A stretch of DNA of 10,096 nt, from positions 1-10,096 of the forward strand of contig URBM01000070.1 in assembly GCA_900545995.1 (NCBI GenBank), read 5' to 3'. The notes under the pieces were generated by a model that worked only from the letters and a program-made list of their open reading frames with translations, did no database searches and was not told the origin of the DNA. Shown one piece after another: positions 1 through 6,286 of the stretch. The translations under genes were made by a program, and so were the position numbers. The stretch's first letter is position 1; each line of letters opens with the position of its first letter. This DNA comes from an uncultured Collinsella sp. (GTDB lineage Bacteria; Actinomycetota; Coriobacteriia; Coriobacteriales; Coriobacteriaceae).

Positions 1-23
1 TCGGAGATGTGTATAAGAGACAG
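1..23. other. Untrimmed Nextera adapter (Read 2 side), synthetic
   Basis: Bases 5-23 are the 19-bp Tn5 mosaic end used in Nextera libraries, and bases 1-4 (TCGG) are the end of the Read 2 adapter stem that precedes it. This is synthetic library sequence, not genome. It supplies a false GTG start at position 9 and the peptide MYKRQ fused in frame to the truncated scpA. Genomic sequence begins at 24. Confidence 0.97.
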
Positions 24-758
24 GTTGATATCGGCGCTATCTCCATTAGCGAGGTGGCCGAGCAATACCTTGCCGAGGTCGAGCGCATCGAGGCGCTGGA
101 CCTCGATGTGGCGAGCGACTTTTTGCTGGTCGCGGCAACCCTTTTGGACATCAAGGCCGCCTCGCTGGTACCCCAGGAGGCCCCCAGCAAATCCGTCGAC
201 GATGACGAGGACGACGAAGACCTCGAGGAGCTTAGCGCACTCGACGGCGACGCACTGCGCGAGGTCCTGATCCAGCGCCTGATCGCCTACAAGCAGTTTA
301 AGGGCGCGGCAGCGGCCCTTGGCGCGCGCATGCGGGCCGAGAGCCGCATGCATCCGCGCGTTGCCGGCCCCGACCCCGAGTTCTTGGGCCTTATGCCCGA
401 CTACCTGGCCGGCATTACCCTGCGCGGCCTGGCCGTCATCTGTGCCGACCTGGACGGCAAGCGCCAGACCTTCCTGCTGGAGGCCGAGCACGTGGCGCCG
501 CATCGCGTGCCGCTCGATCTGACGGTGGCCTCGGTCGACCGCTTTACCATGGCGCACCAAACCTGCACCTTCCGCGAGCTGCTGGACGGCGACGCCACGA
601 CTGAGCAGCTCGTCGTCACCTTCCTTGCCATGCTCGAGCTCGCCAAACGCGGCTCGCTCACGCTGAGCCAGGACGAGATCTTTGGAACCATTCAAATCAA
701 CCGCGTCGAGGGCGCCGAGGCCTATGTGCCCGGCGAGGGCCCCGAGCTCACCGAATAG
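24..758 (+). CDS. scpA: Segregation and condensation protein A (ScpA), 5'-truncated
   Basis: ScpA is the kleisin subunit of the bacterial SMC-ScpAB condensin. It bridges the SMC heads, binds ScpB and helps organise and segregate the chromosome. The remaining 244 residues start inside the N-terminal SMC-binding region (VDIGAISISEVAEQYL), followed by the family-typical stretch LDLDVASDFLLVAATLLDIK at about residues 25-44. An acidic linker follows (about 56-70), then a middle region, then a C-terminal winged helix (TFLAMLELAKRGSLTLSQDEIF, about 199-220). By comparison with the usual family length of about 250-280 residues, roughly 25-35 N-terminal residues are missing because the contig ends here. 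The first five codons of the apparent open frame (MYKRQ) come from the adapter and must not be annotated. scpB follows after 11 nt, the usual arrangement. Confidence 0.95.
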   Translation, partial: VDIGAISISEVAEQYLAEVERIEALDLDVASDFLLVAATLLDIKAASLVPQEAPSKSVDDDEDDEDLEELSALDGDALREVLIQRLIAYKQFKGAAAALGARMRAESRMHPRVAGPDPEFLGLMPDYLAGITLRGLAVICADLDGKRQTFLLEAEHVAPHRVPLDLTVASVDRFTMAHQTCTFRELLDGDATTEQLVVTFLAMLELAKRGSLTLSQDEIFGTIQINRVEGAEAYVPGEGPELTE

Positions 759-769
759 GAGCGGTAACC

Positions 770-1489
770 ATGTCAACCCTTTCCACGCTGGAGGCAAACA
801 GCCTCAAAGGCGCCCTCGAGGCGCTGCTGCTGGTGTCGAGCGACCCCGTGAGCGCGCCCGCGCTGGCAAGCGCGCTCGACATCGCCCCCGGCGAGTGCGC
901 ATCGCTGTTGGCCGAGCTCAAAGTTGAGTACGAGGAGGCCAACCGCGGCTTTCAGCTTCGCGAGGTCGCCGGCGGCTGGCGTCTGTTTACACACCCTGCC
1001 TACCACGACGTGGTCGAGGCCTACGTGCTGAGCTGGGACACGCAAAAGCTGTCGCAGGCGGCGCTCGAGACCCTGGCCGTGATCGCCTATCACCAGCCCG
1101 TCACGCGTGAGGTGGTCAAGGGCATCCGCGGCGTCAACTCCGACGGCGTCATCGCGTCGCTCGTGGACAAGGGCCTGGTGCGCGAGCTCGGCCGCGACCC
1201 CGAGCGCGGTCAGGCCATCATCTACGGCACGACCAACGCCTTCTTGGAGAAGTTCGGCCTGCGCTCTACCCGCGACCTGCCCGATCTGGAGCAGTTTGCC
1301 CCCGACGAGCAGTCGCGCCAGTTTATCCGCGAGCGCCTGAGTGGCCGCAGCATTCAGTCCACGCTCGAGGAGCAGGCCGAGGACCTGGACGAAGAGCGCG
1401 AACTGCTCGATACCGATGTTGAGGACACCGATGACGCAGAGCTTCTGCCCACCGGCGATATCTCGGAGGACATGCATGACGAGGACTAA
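770..1489 (+). CDS. scpB: Segregation and condensation protein B (ScpB)
   Basis: ScpB is the dimeric winged-helix partner that binds the ScpA kleisin linker in the SMC-ScpAB condensin. The 239-residue product has the two tandem winged-helix domains of the family. The first spans about residues 12-90. The second contains the diagnostic stretch TLAVIAYHQPVTREVVKGIRG (101-121) followed by SDGVIASLVDKGLV and the GRDPERGQAIIYGTT strand region. Residues from about 199 to 239 form a strongly acidic tail rich in Asp and Glu, probably disordered; such tails are common in ScpB. The start ATG has GGAG at 758-761, eight bases upstream, and is 11 nt past the scpA stop, so the two are probably co-translated. 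The 3' end overlaps rluB by 14 nt in another frame. Confidence 0.96.
   Translation: MSTLSTLEANSLKGALEALLLVSSDPVSAPALASALDIAPGECASLLAELKVEYEEANRGFQLREVAGGWRLFTHPAYHDVVEAYVLSWDTQKLSQAALETLAVIAYHQPVTREVVKGIRGVNSDGVIASLVDKGLVRELGRDPERGQAIIYGTTNAFLEKFGLRSTRDLPDLEQFAPDEQSRQFIRERLSGRSIQSTLEEQAEDLDEERELLDTDVEDTDDAELLPTGDISEDMHDED
1465..1470 (+). promoter_or_regulatory. Shine-Dalgarno for rluB inside scpB
   Basis: GGAGGA lies five bases before the ATG at 1476. It is inside the scpB coding region. This site decides the rluB start in favour of 1476 over the in-frame ATG at 1572, which begins the S4 domain directly. Confidence 0.75.
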
Positions 1490-2447
1490 CGAAGCAGGGG
1501 AGACGCGTACCTCACGCGCCGCGGGCGCTACGGCGCCCACAGGCGGCGCCCAGCCCGTTTACCCGCACACGATGCGCCTGCAGCGCTTTTTGGCGCGCGC
1601 GGGCGTGGCGAGCCGCCGCGGCTCAGAGGACCTGATGACCGACGGCCGCGTGACCGTCAACGGCCAGGTCGCGACCGAACTGGGCACCAAGGTCGATGTC
1701 GACCGCGACCACATCGAGGTCGACGGCATGCCCGTCAAGCTTAACCAGGGCGCCGTGTACCTGATGCTCTACAAGCCGACCGGCTACCTCACCACCATGA
1801 GCGACCCGCAGGAGCGTCCCTGCGTGGCCGACCTGGTTCCGCGCGACCGTTTTCCGGGCCTATTCCCGGTCGGGCGCCTGGACCGCGACACCACTGGTCT
1901 GCTGCTCTTTACCACCGACGGCGACTTGTCGCAGGACCTGCTGCATCCCAGCAAGCACGTCTACAAGACCTACCAGGCGCTCGTAGACGGCCACCTCACC
2001 GACCGCGACTTGGAGCCACTGCGCCGCGGCATCGAGCTCGACGACGGCCTGTGCCAGCCGGCCATCTGCCGCGTTATCACCGCGCGCGAGGCCGAGGCCG
2101 TAGCTCCGCAGGGCGTCAAGCCCGGCACCACCGCCGTCGAGGTCATCATCCGCGAGGGCCGAAAGAACCAGGTCAAGCGCATGCTGAGCAAGATCCACCA
2201 CCCGGTGATCCGCCTGCATCGTTGCAATTTTGCCGGCTTGGAGCTCGAGGGCGTGGCCAAGGGCTCGTGGCGCGAGCTCACCGACCGCGAGGTGCAGATC
2301 CTCAAGGCCGGCGGTATCCCGCCAAAACAGGCGAGCACCAAGCGCGGCAGCAAGCCGCAGGACACCCCCGCGAGCCGCACCCGCCACCACGGCAGCCACG
2401 GTTCCACACCCAAGCGTAACACCTACCGCGAGCGCTACACGGGCTAG
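1476..2447 (+). CDS. rluB: 23S rRNA pseudouridine synthase, RluB/RsuA family
   Basis: This enzyme isomerises a uridine in rRNA to pseudouridine; the RluB subfamily acts on 23S rRNA during 50S assembly. The 323-residue product has an S4 RNA-binding domain starting at residue 33 (MRLQRFLARAGVASRRGSED, 33-52). The RsuA-type catalytic domain follows, with the signature GRLDRDTTGLLLFTTDGDL (133-151), in which D136 is the expected catalytic aspartate. The later conserved segment EGRKNQVKRMLSKIHHPVIRL lies at 227-247. Residues 284-323 form a basic, low-complexity tail rich in Lys, Arg, Ser and His, probably RNA-contacting. Residues 1-32 are low complexity and arise from the overlap with scpB. Placement after scpAB is common in many bacteria. 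RsuA/RluE-type specificity cannot be fully excluded from sequence alone. Confidence 0.9.
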   Translation: MTRTNEAGETRTSRAAGATAPTGGAQPVYPHTMRLQRFLARAGVASRRGSEDLMTDGRVTVNGQVATELGTKVDVDRDHIEVDGMPVKLNQGAVYLMLYKPTGYLTTMSDPQERPCVADLVPRDRFPGLFPVGRLDRDTTGLLLFTTDGDLSQDLLHPSKHVYKTYQALVDGHLTDRDLEPLRRGIELDDGLCQPAICRVITAREAEAVAPQGVKPGTTAVEVIIREGRKNQVKRMLSKIHHPVIRLHRCNFAGLELEGVAKGSWRELTDREVQILKAGGIPPKQASTKRGSKPQDTPASRTRHHGSHGSTPKRNTYRERYTG

Positions 2448-2513
2448 GCAACCCGCCAAGCCGCAGCGCCCGCGTCCCATACCAGCACGTCAACCACCGA
2501 AAGGAAGCATTGC

Positions 2514-3200
2514 ATGATCGTCGCCATCGACGGCCCCGCCGGTTCCGGCAAGTCCACCATCGCCAAGGAGATCGCCCGCCAACTGGGCTTTAACAAGCTC
2601 GATACGGGCGCCATGTATCGCGCCGTCACCTTCGCCGCGCTCGACCGCGGCATCGATTTGGACGACGAGGCGGCCATCGACGCCCTCGCCGAGCAGATCG
2701 AGATCCGCTTTACCAACGGCACCGGCGAGGACACGCGCCTGACCATCGACGGTGCGGACGCATCGGCTGCCATCCGTACCCCGCAGGTGGACGCCAACGT
2801 CTCCAAGGTCTCGGCCTACCCGGGCGTACGCGCCGCCATGCTCATCCATCAGCGCCGCGCCGCCGAGGACCGCGATATCGTGGCCGAGGGTCGCGACATC
2901 GGCACCGTCGTGTTCCCCAACGCGCAGGTCAAGGTGTTCCTGACCGCCGACCCTCGTGAGCGCGCCCGTCGCCGCGTGCTGCAGCGCCACCAAAACGACG
3001 CCCAGCCGCTCAGCGCAGAGCAACTCGAGGCCGAGGTCGACGAGACCCTCGACGCCCTCAAACAGCGCGACAAACTCGACAGCAGCCGCGAGGTCGCGCC
3101 GCTCGTGCCCGCCGAGGACGCCGTGCACGTCGACTCCACCGCCCACACCATCGATGAGGTCGTCCGCATTATCGAGGACCTCATCAACCAAAGGAGGTAG
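2514..3200 (+). CDS. cmk: Cytidylate kinase (CMP/dCMP kinase)
   Basis: Cytidylate kinase phosphorylates CMP and dCMP to the diphosphates using ATP. It recycles CMP released by RNA turnover and by phospholipid synthesis. The 228-residue product matches the usual length. It starts directly with the P-loop strand (MIVAIDGPAGSGKST, P-loop 7-15), then LDTGAMYRA (29-37) in the substrate-binding region. EGRDIGTVVFP (125-135) and a lid-type basic segment RERARRRVLQRH (148-159) follow, and then the C-terminal DSSREVAPL (189-197), which carries the family Arg. The ATG has AGGAAG about seven bases upstream and follows a 66-nt gap after rluB, the longest in the window. I see no hairpin terminator or clear -35/-10 promoter in that gap. 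The plsC homologue starts 3 nt after the stop. Confidence 0.96.
   Translation: MIVAIDGPAGSGKSTIAKEIARQLGFNKLDTGAMYRAVTFAALDRGIDLDDEAAIDALAEQIEIRFTNGTGEDTRLTIDGADASAAIRTPQVDANVSKVSAYPGVRAAMLIHQRRAAEDRDIVAEGRDIGTVVFPNAQVKVFLTADPRERARRRVLQRHQNDAQPLSAEQLEAEVDETLDALKQRDKLDSSREVAPLVPAEDAVHVDSTAHTIDEVVRIIEDLINQRR
3190..3198 (+). promoter_or_regulatory. Near-perfect Shine-Dalgarno for plsC, overlapping the cmk stop
   Basis: AAAGGAGGT matches the anti-Shine-Dalgarno end of 16S rRNA over nine bases and lies six bases before the ATG at 3204. Its last base is the first base of the cmk TAG stop. This would favour re-initiation by ribosomes finishing cmk. Confidence 0.85.
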
Positions 3201-3203
3201 CCC

Positions 3204-3932
3204 ATGCGCCTGTTTAAGCAGACGCCCGAGGATTATTACAACGCCCCGTACGCCGAGTTCCCGGCGCTCATCCGCGGCACCGTCGTCGTGGTCATGGCAA
3301 TCCTATGGGCCTTCTCCAAACTCATGTGGCGCTGGAAGGTCGAAGACGCCGACCTGCTGTTTGAGCGCCAGGAAGGCCGCGGCAGCGTGGTCATCTGCAA
3401 CCACACCTCGATGGCCGAGTTGCTGGCCGTGGAGACGGCGTTGTTCTTTGGCGGCCGCCGCATTCGCCCCATTTTTAAGTCCGAGTTTGCCAAGAGCAAG
3501 ATCGTACGCTGGGCCTTTAGCCGAGTGGGTGGCATTCCCGTCGAGCGTGGCACCGCCGACATGAAGTGTCTGCGTGCCGCCCAGCACGCACTGCAGCGCG
3601 GCGAGGACGTCCTGATCTTCCCCGAGGGCACGCGCATCCGCTCGCGCGAGATTAAGCCCGAGGTCCACGGCGGCTTTGCGCTCATCGCTCAGATGGGCAA
3701 GGCACCCGTCAACCCGCTCGCCATCTGTGGTTGGTCCGATATCACGCCTGCAGGCAAAAAGCTCATGCGCCCCAAGAAGTGCTGGATCCGCGCCGGCAAG
3801 GCCATCTCGCTATCCGACGCACCGGCCGAGCTTAAGCGCAAGGAGCGCCTGGCATGGTTTGAGTCCGAGGCCATGAACCGCGTCTACGCCATGCGCGACG
3901 AGCTGTGCGACGAGCATCCGGGCAGGTTCTAG
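3204..3932 (+). CDS. plsC: PlsC-family 1-acyl-glycerol-3-phosphate acyltransferase
   Basis: The family transfers an acyl chain to the sn-2 position of lysophosphatidic acid to make phosphatidic acid at the inner membrane face. The 242-residue product has a hydrophobic N-terminal segment (about 23-40), as expected for a membrane-associated enzyme. The acyltransferase motifs then appear in order. Motif I is VVICNHTSMAE (62-72) with His67. The motif II region is GGIPVERGT (109-117). Motif III is LIFPEGTRIRS (137-147). Motif IV is around KAPVNPLAICG (166-176). Motif I ends in Glu72 (GAG at 3417-3419) where the family normally has Asp, giving H-X4-E. The cmk-plsC-ispH order is known from many Firmicutes-type genomes and supports the assignment. 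The exact acyl acceptor is inferred; another lysophospholipid acyltransferase role is possible. Confidence 0.88.
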   Translation: MRLFKQTPEDYYNAPYAEFPALIRGTVVVVMAILWAFSKLMWRWKVEDADLLFERQEGRGSVVICNHTSMAELLAVETALFFGGRRIRPIFKSEFAKSKIVRWAFSRVGGIPVERGTADMKCLRAAQHALQRGEDVLIFPEGTRIRSREIKPEVHGGFALIAQMGKAPVNPLAICGWSDITPAGKKLMRPKKCWIRAGKAISLSDAPAELKRKERLAWFESEAMNRVYAMRDELCDEHPGRF

Positions 3933-3934
3933 CC

Positions 3935-4831
3935 ATGGGTGAGAACGTCATGTATACCGCCGCTGCCGCCACTGAGGGGTTCGTCCCCACCATCGAAATC
4001 GCTGCCCACGCCGGCACCTGCTACGGCGTGCAGCGCGCGCTCGATATGGCATTAGCGGCCGCCCCACAGGCGGGGGAGAACGCTCAGGTCCACACCTTGG
4101 GCCCGCTCATCCATAACCCCATCGTGGTGCGCGAGCTTGCCGAGGCAGGCGTCGGTCTGGCCGAGACCCTGGATGACGCCGCATCGGGCACCGTGATCAT
4201 CCGTGCGCACGGCGTGGTGCCGCAGGTAATCGATGCCGCTCGCGAGCGCGGCCTCGACGTGGTCGATGCCACCTGCCCCTACGTCAAGAAGGTCCACGTG
4301 GCCGCCGAGCGCCTGGTACGCGAGGGCTACCGCGTGATCGTCGTGGGCGAGCCGGGCCATCCCGAAGTCGAGGGCATCCTGGGCCATGCCGGCGATGACG
4401 CACAGGTCGTGAGTTGCGCCGCCGATGCGGACGCGCTGCCGCTCAAGGGCAAGGTAGGCCTGGTTGTACAGACCACCCAAACCGCGCAGAATCTGGCCGA
4501 GGTTGTGGCCTCCATCACCCCGCGCGTGCAGGAATTGCGCGTGATCAACACCATCTGCGCCGCCACGAGTGAGCGTCAACAGGCAGCAGCCGCACTTGCC
4601 AACCGCTGCGACTGCATGGTCGTGGTGGGCGGTAAGAACTCGGGCAACACCCGCCGCTTGGCACAGATCTGCGCCGACGTCTGCGAGCGTACGTATCACA
4701 TCGAGGAGGCGTCCGAGATCGAGGCCGCATGGTTTGCGGACGCGCGCCACATCGGCATCACTGCCGGAGCCTCCACCCCGCAAGAACACATCGAGCGCGC
4801 CGTCGAGCGCATCAAGGAGCTTTGCCGCTAA
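3935..4831 (+). CDS. ispH: 4-hydroxy-3-methylbut-2-enyl diphosphate reductase (IspH/LytB)
   Basis: IspH catalyses the last step of the MEP isoprenoid pathway, reducing HMBPP to IPP and DMAPP with a [4Fe-4S] cluster. The 298-residue product keeps the three cluster cysteines: Cys29 in HAGTCYGVQRA, Cys114 in DATCPYVKKVH and Cys208 in NTICAATSERQ. The substrate-site histidines His60 (GPLIHNP), His92 (RAHGV) and His142, with Glu144 (GHPEVEG), are also present, as are the GGKNSGNTRRL and ITAGASTP segments. It ends after the reductase domain, with no fused ribosomal S1 domains as in some Clostridia. The start is uncertain. ATG 3935 lies 2 nt after plsC with a weak GGCAGG, while ATG 3950 has GGTGAG six bases upstream and would give 293 residues. 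The DUF512 gene follows 2 nt after the stop. Confidence 0.96.
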   Translation: MGENVMYTAAAATEGFVPTIEIAAHAGTCYGVQRALDMALAAAPQAGENAQVHTLGPLIHNPIVVRELAEAGVGLAETLDDAASGTVIIRAHGVVPQVIDAARERGLDVVDATCPYVKKVHVAAERLVREGYRVIVVGEPGHPEVEGILGHAGDDAQVVSCAADADALPLKGKVGLVVQTTQTAQNLAEVVASITPRVQELRVINTICAATSERQQAAAALANRCDCMVVVGGKNSGNTRRLAQICADVCERTYHIEEASEIEAAWFADARHIGITAGASTPQEHIERAVERIKELCR

Positions 4832-4833
4832 TC

Positions 4834-6276
4834 ATGGACCAGACCGTACCCGCATACGCCGCCGAGGTGGCCGATTACGGGCGCAGCCGCGACCCCGAGC
4901 CGGGTGAGGGCGCGCTCGTTAAGAACGTGCGTCCCGAATCGCCCGCATGGGATGTGGGTATCGAGCCGGGCATGCGCGTGCTTACGGTCAACGGCGAGCA
5001 ACTCACCGACATGATCGTATGGCTTTGGGAAGCAGACGACGACACCGTCGAACTTGAGGTTCTCGACCCGCGAGACAACACCGTCACCCCCGTGGAGCTC
5101 GACCGTTTTCTCGGCGAGGACTGGGGTTTGGAGTTCGATGGCCCCATCTTCGACGGCATGCGCACCTGTGTAAACGCCTGCGTGTTCTGCTTTATGACGA
5201 TGCTGCCCAAGGGCGGCCGCTCCACGCTCTACATTCGCGACGACGACTATCGCCTGAGCTTTTTGCAGGGTAACTTTGTCACGCTCACGAACCTTTCCGA
5301 CGAGGACGTGCAAAACGTCATCCAACGCAACATGAGCCCCATGAACGTGTCGGTCCACGCCGTGAGCCCCGATGTCCGCCGCCGTATGATGGGCCGCAAC
5401 GCCCAGCGCGGCATGGACGTGCTCGAGGCCATCATGGCCGCCGGCATCGAGATTCACGCGCAGATCGTGCTGTGCCCCGGCATGAACGACGGCGAGGAGC
5501 TGGAAAAGACCCTGCGTTTTTGCGAGGAGCACGAACAGATCACGAGCCTGGGCATCGTGCCGCTCGGCTTTACCAAGCACCAAAATCGCTTTAGCTGGTC
5601 CTACAGCGACAAGCCCGAGCTCGCGCGCGAAACCATTGCCATGATTCGGCCCTTCCAGGACCGCGCGTACGAGCGCTTTGGCCGCCACACCTTCCAGATG
5701 AGCGACGAGTTCTACCTGGACGCCGGCATCGAGCCGCCCGAGGCCGATTTCTACGACGGCTACCCTCAGTACTACGACGGCATCGGCATGATCCGCTCGT
5801 ATCTGGACGAGACCGATGACGTGCTTGCCGCCGATGCTGAGCGCCTTGCCCGCGTTCGCAATGCTATGACCGCCCGCGACCAGCGCCTGGTATGTCTTTC
5901 GGGCGCCAGCGCACGCGATACCGTGGCGCGCTTCGTGGAGTCTCCACAGGGCCTTTCTGGCATCGTCACAGCCATCAAGAACCGCTACTTTGGCGGCAAC
6001 GTGGACGTGACCGGCCTCATCGTCGCGTGTGACATTCTGGAGCAGCTGCCCCAAGATCTGTCGGGGGTTATGCTCTTTGTGCCTAAGCTCATGTTCAACG
6101 CTGACGGCATGACGCTCGACGAGTATCATCGTGACGATTTACTCGCAAGCCTTACCAGTCGCGGCGCCGAGGTTCATGTGGTGTCGACCATGCCGCATGA
6201 GCTGCTCGATACCCTGGAGCGCATCCTTGGCATTGTGCCCGCAGACTCTAACACTTCCACTGACCCTACCCATTAA
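4834..6276 (+). CDS. DUF512 family protein: PDZ, radical SAM-like and DUF512 domains
   Basis: The biochemical function of this family is, to my knowledge, not established. The 480-residue product has a PDZ-like N-terminal domain (about 27-80, with SPAWDVGIEPGMRVLTVNGE). A radical SAM-like core follows with the cluster motif CVNACVFC (112-119), a CX3CX2C pattern with Cys112, Cys116 and Cys119. Next is the family-diagnostic LPKGGRSTLYIRDDDYRLSF (124-143) with GNFVTLTNL. The C-terminal DUF512 region (about 270-475) includes SDEFYLDAGIE and FGGNVDVTGLI. It sits 2 nt after ispH and 10 nt before der. A DUF512 gene beside der is a recurring arrangement in Clostridia. The start ATG 4834 is chosen because residues further upstream would lie inside ispH; AAGGAG at 4814-4819 is 14 bases away, a rather long spacing. 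Whether it binds a cluster and uses S-adenosylmethionine is inference. Confidence 0.9.
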   Translation: MDQTVPAYAAEVADYGRSRDPEPGEGALVKNVRPESPAWDVGIEPGMRVLTVNGEQLTDMIVWLWEADDDTVELEVLDPRDNTVTPVELDRFLGEDWGLEFDGPIFDGMRTCVNACVFCFMTMLPKGGRSTLYIRDDDYRLSFLQGNFVTLTNLSDEDVQNVIQRNMSPMNVSVHAVSPDVRRRMMGRNAQRGMDVLEAIMAAGIEIHAQIVLCPGMNDGEELEKTLRFCEEHEQITSLGIVPLGFTKHQNRFSWSYSDKPELARETIAMIRPFQDRAYERFGRHTFQMSDEFYLDAGIEPPEADFYDGYPQYYDGIGMIRSYLDETDDVLAADAERLARVRNAMTARDQRLVCLSGASARDTVARFVESPQGLSGIVTAIKNRYFGGNVDVTGLIVACDILEQLPQDLSGVMLFVPKLMFNADGMTLDEYHRDDLLASLTSRGAEVHVVSTMPHELLDTLERILGIVPADSNTSTDPTH

Positions 6277-6281
6277 AGGAG
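6275..6281 (+). promoter_or_regulatory. Shine-Dalgarno for der, overlapping the DUF512 stop
   Basis: AAAGGAG begins within the TAA stop at 6274-6276 and ends five bases before the ATG at 6287. It fixes the der start at 6287 and rules out the 52-codon upstream extension that would run inside the DUF512 gene. Confidence 0.8.
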
Positions 6282-6286
6282 AGCAG

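Noticed and set aside
1341..1475. Longer rluB start inside scpB (45 extra codons)
   Set aside because: The extension is only an alternate-frame reading of the scpB tail, and a strong GGAGGA sits just before the ATG at 1476.
2448..2513. Possible terminator or promoter in the 66-nt gap before cmk
   Set aside because: I see no stable hairpin with a T-run and no convincing -35/-10 pair by eye; only the Shine-Dalgarno of cmk is supported.
3935..4831. Possible IspH-ribosomal protein S1 fusion, as in some Clostridia
   Set aside because: The frame stops at 4829-4831 right after the reductase domain, and the next gene is the DUF512 protein with no S1 repeats.
4729..4833. Longer start for the DUF512 gene inside ispH
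   Set aside because: The added residues are an Arg/His/Ala-rich shadow of ispH with no PDZ-like character. The PDZ domain is complete from ATG 4834.
4828..6129. A 433-codon open frame on the minus strand opposite the DUF512 gene
   Set aside because: It has the same shadow character: no family motifs, His/Ala/Val/Gly-rich, and fully covered by a well-supported + strand gene.
6131..6286. Longer der start with 52 extra codons
   Set aside because: It lies within the DUF512 coding region in another frame. Der proteins normally begin just before the first P-loop, and AAAGGAG precedes ATG 6287.
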